A stretch of DNA of 6,920 nt from Chloroflexota bacterium (GTDB taxonomy: Bacteria > Chloroflexota > Dormibacteria > CF-121): the NCBI GenBank assembly GCA_005880605.1, contig VBIS01000044.1:1-6920 (forward strand). Reading direction: 5' to 3'. Below, piece by piece: positions 1-5,900 of the stretch. Each line of letters opens with the position of its first letter. Position 1 is the stretch's first letter. Below the pieces are notes generated by a model that saw nothing but the letters and a program-made list of their open reading frames with translations, was not told the origin of the DNA and made no database searches. The position numbers and the translations under genes are program-made.

Positions 1-458
1 GCTACCTGGTGGCGCTCGCCGATCGCGACATCGCCGCCGACCCCCGGCTGGTGGTCGAGTCCGGTTACACCGAAGAAGGTGGCGCCCGGGCAGCCGAGCG
101 CTTACTCGCGCTCCCCGATCGCCCAACCGGGATCTTCGCCGTGACCGACATGACGGCTGTCGGCGCCTTCGGGGTGGCCCGCCGAATGGGCCTTCGTATC
201 CCCGAAGACGTAGCGATCGTAGGCTACAACGACATCCCGCTGGCGACCCGGATAGTCCCGGCGCTGACGACGGTACACGTGCCAATCCACGACTTCGGCG
301 CGGTCGCGGCGCGTTTATTGCTGGAGCAAATCGAGACTGGGGCGCCATCGCGGCAACGCGTGGTCTTCAACCCGCAGCTCGTCGTCCGGGGATCGACGGT
401 TTCCGGCGCCGACAATCCGGCGACTGCGCAGCTCACGCCCGCGTTTGCGACCGAATAA
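1..458 (+). CDS. LacI/GalR-family transcriptional regulator, C-terminal part (5' end outside window)
   Basis: This is the 3' end of a sugar- or metabolite-responsive DNA-binding repressor. Only the second half of the periplasmic-binding-protein-like effector domain is present, and the helix-turn-helix lies upstream of the window. The reading frame is open from base 3 to the TAA at 456-458. Family signatures are clear: GYTEEGG, the PTGIFAVTD segment (the usual 'P.ai.a.nD..A.Ga' motif), then IPEDVAIVGYNDIP and the terminal LTTVHVP and LVVRGST blocks. The ATG-like and GTG codons near the left edge are internal, since the domain is incomplete there. The hydroxyacid dehydrogenase starts 12 bp downstream, so the two are probably cotranscribed. 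The tail after LVVRGST is a short, non-conserved extension. It resembles the complete regulator at 1648-2667 over the whole shared part, so the two are paralogues. The effector is unknown. Confidence 0.93.
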   Translation, partial: YLVALADRDIAADPRLVVESGYTEEGGARAAERLLALPDRPTGIFAVTDMTAVGAFGVARRMGLRIPEDVAIVGYNDIPLATRIVPALTTVHVPIHDFGAVAARLLLEQIETGAPSRQRVVFNPQLVVRGSTVSGADNPATAQLTPAFATE

Positions 459-463
459 GGAGA
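457..463 (+). promoter_or_regulatory. Strong ribosome binding site for the hydroxyacid dehydrogenase
   Basis: AAGGAGA overlaps the TAA stop of the upstream LacI gene, and the GGAG core ends 8 bases before the ATG at 471. This fixes the start of the dehydrogenase and suggests efficient re-initiation after the regulator. Confidence 0.8.
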
Positions 464-470
464 CTGCCAT

Positions 471-1430
471 ATGACCGCTGCCAAGTCTGACCACCGCACC
501 ATCGGCTGGATCGGGACCGGACGGATGGGGTTCGCGCTCGCCTCGCGCCTGCTCGAGCACGGCTGTGATCTCTCGGTCTACAACCGCACTCGCGCCAAGA
601 GCGAGCCGCTGGCGACGCGGGGCGCGCGTCTGGTCGATCGCCCCGTCGACCTGAGCGATCGCGATATCGTCCTGACGTCCGTTGCGGGATCGAAGGACTT
701 TACCGAGGTGATGACCGGGCCGCAGGGTCTCCTGGCGAACGGCGGCCGGGTGCCCCCGATCGTGATCGATACCTCGACCGTTTCGATGGACGCTTCGCAG
801 GCGATCCGCGGGACGGCGGCCCGGCTGGGGTCCGCCCTGCTGGCAGCGCCGGTGAGTGGCAACCCCAAGGTCGCCCGCGCCGGCAAGCTAAGCCTGGCGG
901 TGTCGGGGCCGCGCGCGGCGTTCGAGCAGGCGCTCCCCTATTTACAGATGCTGGGCCGGAGCGTCACCTATGTCGGCGAGGGCGAGGCTGCCCGGCTGGT
1001 CAAAATCTGCCACAACCTGATCCTGGGCGTGGTCACCCAGATCCTCGCCGAGACCACCGTGCTCGCCGAGCGGGGCGGCATCGCCCGGGCCGACTACCTC
1101 GAGTTCATCAACGGCAGCGTGATGGGCTCCATCTTCAGCCGTTATAAGACCCCGGCCTTCGTCAACCTGGACTTCACGCCAACCTTTACCGGCCACCTTC
1201 TCCGCAAGGACTTCGAGCTCGGTCTCGACGCCGCCCGCCAATTCAACGTCCCCCTCCCGGTGGCAGCGCTCACCCATCAGCTGGTGGTCAGCCTGATCGG
1301 CCAGGGCCTGGGTGACATCGATTTCGCGGCCCTGCTTGAGCTCGAGGCTCGCGGGGCCAACCTGGCGCTGAAGCCCGAGCATCGCCAGGTGTCCGACGGT
1401 CTGGACCCGTCCAGCCCACAGACCAGCTGA
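471..1430 (+). CDS. NAD(P)-dependent beta-hydroxyacid dehydrogenase (3-hydroxyisobutyrate dehydrogenase-like)
   Basis: This 319-residue cytosolic oxidoreductase belongs to the family of 3-hydroxyisobutyrate, tartronate-semialdehyde and 6-phosphogluconate dehydrogenases. It would interconvert a beta-hydroxyacid and its semialdehyde. An N-terminal Rossmann fold carries GTGRMG at residues 15-20, followed by YNRT at 37-40; an NR(S/T) after the second strand usually goes with NADP preference. The substrate loop reads AAPVSGNPKVARAGKL around 125-140, in place of the canonical DAPVSGG..GA..G.L. The catalytic lysine is K178 in LVKICHN, with N182 four residues on. The helical C-terminal domain includes the family-typical LRKDFELGLDAA at about 244-255. 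Length matches the family (about 290-320). The last 15 or so residues are a low-conservation tail. It sits 12 bp after a LacI gene and is probably controlled with it. Substitutions in the substrate loop make the exact substrate uncertain; a generic family name is safer than HIBADH. Confidence 0.92.
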   Translation: MTAAKSDHRTIGWIGTGRMGFALASRLLEHGCDLSVYNRTRAKSEPLATRGARLVDRPVDLSDRDIVLTSVAGSKDFTEVMTGPQGLLANGGRVPPIVIDTSTVSMDASQAIRGTAARLGSALLAAPVSGNPKVARAGKLSLAVSGPRAAFEQALPYLQMLGRSVTYVGEGEAARLVKICHNLILGVVTQILAETTVLAERGGIARADYLEFINGSVMGSIFSRYKTPAFVNLDFTPTFTGHLLRKDFELGLDAARQFNVPLPVAALTHQLVVSLIGQGLGDIDFAALLELEARGANLALKPEHRQVSDGLDPSSPQTS

Positions 1431-1515
1431 GGAAGGGAGCGGAGCGCCGTTGCTTCCACGGTCTGCGCCAGCTTCGGCATCGCCGCGCCGCCCCCAAGGA
1501 ATCACTGTACGGCAC

Positions 1516-1529
1516 CGCAAACGTTTGCG
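1516..1529. promoter_or_regulatory. LacI/PurR-type operator, perfect 14-bp palindrome
   Basis: CGCAAACGTTTGCG is a perfect inverted repeat centred on the CpG at 1522-1523. It matches the well-known core of operators bound by LacI-family proteins (PurR boxes and related sites), where a hinge-helix leucine inserts at the central CpG. It lies about 125 bp upstream of the GTG start of the adjacent LacI gene, so autoregulation is the simplest reading; the upstream LacI paralogue could bind it too. Its place outside the preferred coding frame also argues against the long TTG-started version of that gene. Confidence 0.75.
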
Positions 1530-1632
1530 CCAGTCGGAATTGCTCAACGACGGGTTAACGTGGTGTCGGGCGGCAAAACCGCCTAGGCGAATGCTGCGAA
1601 GCGGCGGCGTGGCGGGTGGGCGCGAGAGGCCT

Positions 1633-1638
1633 GGGGAG
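1633..1638 (+). promoter_or_regulatory. Ribosome binding site supporting the GTG start of the second LacI gene
   Basis: GGGGAG ends 9 bases before the GTG at 1648. The in-frame alternatives (ATG 1591, GTG 1609, TTG 1450) lack a comparable site. This favours the 339-residue protein, whose helix-turn-helix begins within the first few residues as is normal for the family. Confidence 0.6.
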
Positions 1639-1647
1639 CGGACGATC

Positions 1648-2667
1648 GTGACCCTCGAGGATGTCGCACGCGCGGCGGGCGTGCACTACTCGACGGTCTC
1701 GCGAGCCCTCGATCCGGACACGGCCCGACAGGTCAACGTCATGACCCGAAAACGGGTCCAGGCGGTCGCGAAACGAATGGGCTACCAGAAAGACATGGTG
1801 GCCAGTGGACTCAAGCGCGGCCGGACCCACACGGTGGCCGTGGTGGTGGGCGATCTGGCGAATCCAAACGTGGCTCTGATGCTCCGGGGAATATCGAACC
1901 GGCTGGAGCCCGCGGGACTGATGCCGCTGATCGTCGACACGCAGAACGACCCGGCACGCTTGGAGCGCGTCCTCGATCACCTGCTCAGCCGTCGGGTCGA
2001 CGCCGTCATTGTGACCGCAGCCCGACTCAGTGACGGTCCGACGCTTCGCCGGATCCGACGCCGCGGCATCCCCGTAATCCTCGCGGTTCAAACCGTCCCG
2101 GGCATCCGCTTGCCAGCCTTCACCCACGACGACATCCTCGGCGGGACGCTGGCCGCCCAGCATCTCCTCGCCCTCGGGCACCGGCGGGTCGCGCAACTGC
2201 GCGGGCCCGCGGACATCTACTCCTGCCTCCAGCGCGCCCAGGGGTTCAGTCAGACCATCGCGGCAGCGGGCGCGATGGAGGTCGTGCTCCGGTCAAGTGG
2301 TCCAATGGGGACCGCCGAAGAGGGGGGCCACCTGATGAGGCAGCTCCTCGATAGTAAGCGCGCGCTGCCAACCGGCATCTTCGCCCATCATGACCTGATG
2401 GCTCTGGGGGCGATCTCGGTGGCGGAGGAACGCGGACTGGCGTGTCCCAGGGACTTTTCGATTGTCGGCTATGCCGATTTGCCAAACGTGGAACGCATGG
2501 TCCCGCCGCTCACCTCGATCAGCCTACCGCGCGAGGAACTGGGCCGGCTCACCGCCGACGTCATGGTCGAGCTCCTTTCTTCGGGGGCCCGCCCACCTGC
2601 CTCGCGCAAACTGGCCCCCACCCTGGTGGTGCGCCAGTCGACCGGGCCGCCTCGGGATTTTCGTTAA
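1648..2667 (+). CDS. LacI/GalR-family transcriptional regulator (complete)
   Basis: This is a complete repressor of 339 residues with the GTG start. The N-terminal helix-turn-helix reads TLEDVARAAGV..STVSRAL (residues 2-21), with HYSTVS as the recognition helix start. A hinge helix near 49-58 ends in ASGLKRGRT; L55 is placed like the minor-groove leucine of LacI and PurR. The effector-binding domain follows: VAVVVGDLANPN near 63-74, a DAVIVTA strand, HDDILGG, then LALGHRRVAQLRGP, PTGIFAHHD, FSIVGYADLP and LTSISLP, ending in LVVRQST. A dimeric DNA-binding protein is expected. A perfect LacI-type operator lies upstream at 1516-1529. The M24-E1-aldehyde dehydrogenase gene set begins 65 bp downstream, so this gene is probably the local regulator of that set. 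ATG 1591 is an alternative start that would add 19 residues. The effector is not deducible. Confidence 0.93.
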   Translation: MTLEDVARAAGVHYSTVSRALDPDTARQVNVMTRKRVQAVAKRMGYQKDMVASGLKRGRTHTVAVVVGDLANPNVALMLRGISNRLEPAGLMPLIVDTQNDPARLERVLDHLLSRRVDAVIVTAARLSDGPTLRRIRRRGIPVILAVQTVPGIRLPAFTHDDILGGTLAAQHLLALGHRRVAQLRGPADIYSCLQRAQGFSQTIAAAGAMEVVLRSSGPMGTAEEGGHLMRQLLDSKRALPTGIFAHHDLMALGAISVAEERGLACPRDFSIVGYADLPNVERMVPPLTSISLPREELGRLTADVMVELLSSGARPPASRKLAPTLVVRQSTGPPRDFR

Positions 2668-2669
2668 CC

Positions 2670-2687
2670 TTGTGCCCCGTGGCACGA
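2670..2687. promoter_or_regulatory. Imperfect palindrome in the leader of the M24 gene, possible operator or small hairpin
   Basis: GTGCC (2672-2676) and GGCAC (2681-2685) form an inverted repeat with a central CpG at 2678-2679; a T/A pair at 2670/2687 also matches. TCGTT (2661-2665) and AACGA (2687-2691) add an outer, offset repeat. It sits 2 bp past the stop of the regulator and about 45 bp before the M24 start, where an operator for the downstream genes could lie. It could equally be a short RNA hairpin. There is no T tract, so it is not an intrinsic terminator. Confidence 0.3.
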
Positions 2688-2732
2688 ACGAGATCCGACT
2701 TCACCGTGACGTCCGTGCCCGCCCCGGGCAGG

Positions 2733-3941
2733 ATGGCAGTCGACTGGGAAGAGCGCGTCGATTACCGCCGCCTCCACGAATATCGTCTCGGGCGCGCCCG
2801 CGACGCGATCGCAAAGGCGGGCCTGGGCGGCGTGCTGGTGTTCGACATGAACAACATCCGATACATCACGAGCACCACCATCGGCGAGTGGGCCCGCGAC
2901 AAGGTGGCTCGCTTTGCGCTGCTGACTCGCACCGGCGATCCGATTCTCTGGGACTTCGGCTCGGCGGCGAAGGCGCATCGGTTGCACGCCCCGTGGCTCA
3001 AACCCGAGAACTCACGCGCCGGGATGACCGGCCTGCGTGGCTCGGTCGCGCCCGCGGCGGGCCTCTCGGATGATGTCGCCAAAACCGTGAAGGAGTTGAT
3101 GCGCGAGCAGGGCGTCGCCGGGGAACCGCTCGGCGTCGACATCGCGGAGATGCCGATGATCTTCGCCTTGCAGAACTGCGGGATCAAGGTGCTCGATGCG
3201 CAGCAGGCGATGCTCGACGCGCGCCAGATCAAGTCGAAGGACGAGATCACGCTGCTCAGCATGTCCGCCGCCCTGGTAGACGGCGTCTACCAGACGATCT
3301 ACGAGGTCCTCAAGCCCGGCATCCGCGAGAACGAGATCGTTGCCATTGCCAACAAGCAGCTCTACGACATGGGCTCGGACGACGTCGAGGCGATTAACGC
3401 CGTCTCCGGCGAGCGCTGCAGCCCGCACCCCCACGTGTTCTCCGATCGCCTCATCCGGCCCGGCGACCAGGCCTTCTTCGACATCATCCAGTCCTACAAC
3501 GGGTACCGCACCTGCTACTACCGGACCTTTAACGTTGGACGCGCGACCCAAAGTCAGCGCGATGCCTACAAGAAGGCGCGCGAGTGGATCGATGCCGGCA
3601 TCGACATGGTCAAGCCCGGCATCACGACCGACATGATCGCCAAAGCCTGGCCCAAAGCGCAGGACTTCGGCTTCGACAGCGAGATGGAGGCCTTCGGCCT
3701 GCAGTTTGGACACGGTCTCGGCTTGGCGCTGCACGAGCGCCCCATCATCAGCCGGCTCAACTCCCTGGACCACCCCGTCGAGCTCAAGGAAGGCATGGTC
3801 TTTGCCCTCGAGACCTACTGCCCAGCGTCTGACGGCCATTCGGCGGCGCGCATCGAAGAGGAAACCGTGGTAACGGCAACGGGGCACGAGGTGATCACCC
3901 TCTTCCCCGCCGAAGAGCTCGTGATCGCGAATGCGTATTAA
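2733..3941 (+). CDS. M24-family (creatinase/aminopeptidase-P fold) hydrolase-like protein with altered metal site
   Basis: This 402-residue protein has the two-domain layout of creatinase, prolidase, ectoine hydrolase and DMSP lyase DddP: a small N-terminal domain (about 1-165, with NNIRYIT and WARDKVARFALL) and a C-terminal pita-bread domain. Visible active-site elements are H232/H234 in SPHPHVF, D250 in FFDIIQ, H327 in FGHGLGL, H334 in LHERP, E360 in FALETY and E375 in ARIEEE. The canonical second metal Asp, eleven residues after the first (D.G....GY..D..RT), is C261 here in GYRTCYYRTF. The Gly two residues after D250 is Ile, and the usual Glu-Pro after the strand is E360-Thr. A normal dinuclear metallopeptidase is therefore doubtful; a mononuclear or metal-free C-N bond hydrolase or lyase, as creatinase and DddP show for the fold, is plausible. 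ATG 2733 is chosen because upstream codons look unlike the family, though its ribosome binding site is weak. It overlaps E1 alpha by 11 bp. The substrate is unknown. Confidence 0.87.
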   Translation: MAVDWEERVDYRRLHEYRLGRARDAIAKAGLGGVLVFDMNNIRYITSTTIGEWARDKVARFALLTRTGDPILWDFGSAAKAHRLHAPWLKPENSRAGMTGLRGSVAPAAGLSDDVAKTVKELMREQGVAGEPLGVDIAEMPMIFALQNCGIKVLDAQQAMLDARQIKSKDEITLLSMSAALVDGVYQTIYEVLKPGIRENEIVAIANKQLYDMGSDDVEAINAVSGERCSPHPHVFSDRLIRPGDQAFFDIIQSYNGYRTCYYRTFNVGRATQSQRDAYKKAREWIDAGIDMVKPGITTDMIAKAWPKAQDFGFDSEMEAFGLQFGHGLGLALHERPIISRLNSLDHPVELKEGMVFALETYCPASDGHSAARIEEETVVTATGHEVITLFPAEELVIANAY

Positions 3942-4938
3942 GGCGCCCGCCACGGGCGAGGTCGAGCGCGCGACGCGGCTGCGGCTCTACCAATTGATGG
4001 TCGAGCTGCGTGACTTCGAGCAGCGCGCCTATGAGCTCTTCCTCGAGAACCTGGTGCGCGGGACGAGCCATCTGGCGCTCGGCCAGGAGGCGATCGGTGC
4101 CGGGTATGGAGTCGCGATGCGGGCCGACGACTACACCTTCTGCACCTATCGCGGGCATAACCACACGTTGGCGCGAGGCGCCTCGATGGGCGCCGCGCTG
4201 GCCGAGCTGATGGGGCGCGGCAACGGCATGCTCCATGGCAAGGGCGGCTCGATGCACCTGACCGACGTCAAGCACGGAGCCATGGGCTCCTACGCCATCG
4301 TCGGCGCGCATCTGCCGATCGCGGCCGGGGCCGCCTGGTCGGCGCAGGTGCGCAAGTCGGGCCAGGTCGCGGTGTGCTTCTTCGGCGATGGCACCACCAA
4401 CATCGGCGCCTTCCACGAAGCATTGAATCTCGCGGTGGTATGGAAGCTGCCCGTGGTGTTCGTCTGCGAGAACAACCTTTATATGGAATACACCCCGATC
4501 GAAGCCGTGACCGCCGTCAAGCATCCAGCTGCCGATCGCGCCTCGGCTTACGGGCTCGAGTCGATCCTGGTCGACGGCAACGACGCCGATGTCATGTATG
4601 ACATTGCCCGCCAGACCATCGGTAAGGCACGGGCGGGCGGTGGGCCGTCACTGGTCGAGGCACTGACCTATCGCCATGGTGGACATTCGCGCGCCGACCC
4701 GGCGCAGTACCGGCCGGAGGCGGAGGTGCGCGAGTGGCTGGCGCGCGACCCGATCAAGGTTTACCGTCGCCGCCTTCTCGAGGCAGGCATCGGCGAGGCG
4801 GAGATCGGGGACATCGAGGCCCGCGCCCAACAGAAGGTGGATGCCGCAACTGAAGAGGCGCGCGGCGGCGCGCCGGCGCGAGTCGACGAGATCGAGCGTC
4901 AGATCTGGTCAGACGGGAGCGCGACATGGCGGAACTGA
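3931..4938 (+). CDS. Thiamine-diphosphate-dependent dehydrogenase E1 component, alpha subunit (acetoin/pyruvate dehydrogenase type)
   Basis: This 335-residue alpha subunit of a heterotetrameric (alpha2beta2) E1 would decarboxylate a 2-oxoacid or cleave acetoin, and pass the acyl group to a lipoyl-E2 in the cytosol. The thiamine-diphosphate motif runs from GDGTTN (152-157) to ENN (180-182). RGHNH at 74-78 holds the conserved active-site His, and GKGGSMHL at 103-110 and IVGAHLPIAAGAA at 123-135 are family hallmarks. The C-terminal loop YRHGGHSRADP (247-257) followed by YRPEAEV is closest in style to acetoin-type E1 alpha. Length is normal (about 320-340). ATG 3931 lies inside the 3' end of the M24 gene, with a weak, distant GAAGAG, so translational coupling is likely. 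The beta-subunit gene overlaps its end by 13 bp. Pyruvate, a branched-chain oxoacid, acetoin or a related acyloin are all possible substrates; the sequence alone does not decide. Confidence 0.95.
   Translation: MRIKAPATGEVERATRLRLYQLMVELRDFEQRAYELFLENLVRGTSHLALGQEAIGAGYGVAMRADDYTFCTYRGHNHTLARGASMGAALAELMGRGNGMLHGKGGSMHLTDVKHGAMGSYAIVGAHLPIAAGAAWSAQVRKSGQVAVCFFGDGTTNIGAFHEALNLAVVWKLPVVFVCENNLYMEYTPIEAVTAVKHPAADRASAYGLESILVDGNDADVMYDIARQTIGKARAGGGPSLVEALTYRHGGHSRADPAQYRPEAEVREWLARDPIKVYRRRLLEAGIGEAEIGDIEARAQQKVDAATEEARGGAPARVDEIERQIWSDGSATWRN
4915..4919 (+). promoter_or_regulatory. Ribosome binding site for E1 beta inside the E1 alpha coding end
   Basis: GGGAG ends 6 bases before the ATG at 4926, within the last codons of the alpha-subunit gene. 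It fixes the beta-subunit start and gives a 13-bp gene overlap, the arrangement expected for equimolar, coupled subunit synthesis. Confidence 0.75.
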
Positions 4939-5900
4939 GCTACCGCGAGGCGATCGCGGCGGGCATCGCCCAGGAGATGGCGCGCGATCCCATGGTCTAT
5001 TTCATCGGCGAGGACATCGGCGCGGCCGGCGGCGTCTTCAAGGCGACGGTCGGATTGTTCGAGCGTTTCGGCCCGGATCGGGTGCGCGACACGCCGATCT
5101 CGGAGCAGGCAATCATCGGCGCCGCCATGGGTGCGGCGATGACGGGGTTGCGGCCAATCGCGGAGATCATGTTCTCCGACTTCCTCGCCACCTGCTGGGA
5201 CATGATCGCCAACCAGATCGCGAAGACGCGCTACATGACCGATGGCCAGGTCGCGCTGCCGCTCGTGATCCGCACGGCGAACGGCGGTGGCACGCGCTTC
5301 GGCGCCCAGCACTCGCAGAGCCTGGAGAACTGGGCGATGGCTGTGCCGGGCCTGAAGGTCGTTGCGCCCTCGAACCCCGCGGATGCGAAGGGACTGCTCG
5401 CCGCTGCGGTCCGCGACCCTGACCCGGTACTGTTCTTCGAGCAGAAGTCCCTCTACGGTGTCAAGGGCAACGTGCCCGACGGCGAGCACGTCGACACGCT
5501 GGGCAGCGCCAAGGTGCTGCGCGATGGCAAGGACTGCACGATCGTCGCGCTGGCCGCCATGGTGCCGAAGGCCATGCAGGCCGCCGAGCAGCTGGCATCC
5601 GACGGGATCCAGGCGACCGTGGTCGACGTCCGCAGCCTCGTGCCCCTCGACACCCGAACCATCCTCGGCGAGGTCGTCAAGACGGGGCGGCTCTTCACCG
5701 TCGAGGAGAACCCGCGGCTGTGCGGCTGGGGCGCCGAGATCGCATCACTCGCGGCCGACGAGTGCTTTGACGACCTGGATGGGCCGATCGTCCGGATCAC
5801 TACGCCGCACGTGCCCCTGCCGGCCGCCGACGTGCTCGAGGATGCCGCCATGCCCTCGGTCGAACGGATTGTGGCGACCGTGCGAAAATCAATGCGATGA
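4926..5900 (+). CDS. Thiamine-diphosphate-dependent dehydrogenase E1 component, beta subunit
   Basis: This 324-residue beta subunit is the partner of the preceding gene; together they form the E1 active site at the subunit interface. An N-terminal thiamine-binding pyrimidine domain starts with SYREAIAAGIAQEM. It carries GEDIG (28-32), DTPISEQAIIGAAMGAA with E60 as the glutamate that activates the cofactor, and the conserved H129 in GAQHSQSLE. PGLKVVAPSNPADAKGLL (141-158) and LFFEQKSLY (169-177) are family-typical. The C-terminal transketolase domain includes TIVALAAMV, VVDVRSLVPLD (232-242), TVEEN and the near-terminal ITTPHVPLPAADVLED, where a His (H295) sits at a place that is often Asp in relatives. 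Length matches AcoB/PdhB proteins. The gene is followed by an ATGA overlap into the aldehyde dehydrogenase. No lipoyl-bearing E2 or E3 gene lies upstream in the window. Confidence 0.95.
   Translation: MAELSYREAIAAGIAQEMARDPMVYFIGEDIGAAGGVFKATVGLFERFGPDRVRDTPISEQAIIGAAMGAAMTGLRPIAEIMFSDFLATCWDMIANQIAKTRYMTDGQVALPLVIRTANGGGTRFGAQHSQSLENWAMAVPGLKVVAPSNPADAKGLLAAAVRDPDPVLFFEQKSLYGVKGNVPDGEHVDTLGSAKVLRDGKDCTIVALAAMVPKAMQAAEQLASDGIQATVVDVRSLVPLDTRTILGEVVKTGRLFTVEENPRLCGWGAEIASLAADECFDDLDGPIVRITTPHVPLPAADVLEDAAMPSVERIVATVRKSMR

Larger units (their letters stand above)
1431..1647 (+). other. Intergenic leader between the hydroxyacid dehydrogenase and the second LacI gene
   Basis: This 217-bp gap has no convincing gene. 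A frame open from a TTG at 1450 runs into the regulator, but its translation upstream of the helix-turn-helix is Arg/Pro-rich and unlike the family. The gap contains the perfect operator-like palindrome at 1516-1529. A weak interrupted hairpin lies just after the stop (GGAAG 1431-1435 with CTTCC 1453-1457; CGG 1440-1442 with CCG 1447-1449). It lacks a T tract, so it is not called a terminator. No convincing -35/-10 pair was found by eye. A GTTAAC palindrome lies at 1554-1559. Confidence 0.6.

Noticed and set aside
1431..1457. Possible terminator hairpin after the hydroxyacid dehydrogenase
   Set aside because: Stems are only 5 and 3 bp with internal loops, and no T tract follows.
1450..1647. 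N-terminal extension of the second LacI gene from TTG 1450
   Set aside because: It would put 66 basic, low-complexity residues before the helix-turn-helix and would bury the perfect operator palindrome in coding sequence. A better ribosome binding site precedes GTG 1648.
2442..2732. Long in-frame open extension upstream of the M24 start, overlapping the LacI gene
   Set aside because: The translation is Arg/Pro/Thr-rich and unlike M24 N-termini, while the overlapped LacI frame is clearly conserved to its end. It is a high-GC open frame, not coding.
2733..3941. Assignment of the M24 protein as DMSP lyase DddP or ectoine hydrolase
   Set aside because: The metal-site segment (GYRTCYYRTF) does not match the Asp-containing motif expected for DddP or for metal-binding M24 hydrolases, and the companion genes of ectoine degradation are absent.
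3012..3953. Long minus-strand open frame (313 codons) opposite the M24 gene
   Set aside because: It is a shadow of codon bias in a GC-rich gene: no recognisable domain, and the + strand carries a conserved enzyme over the same span.
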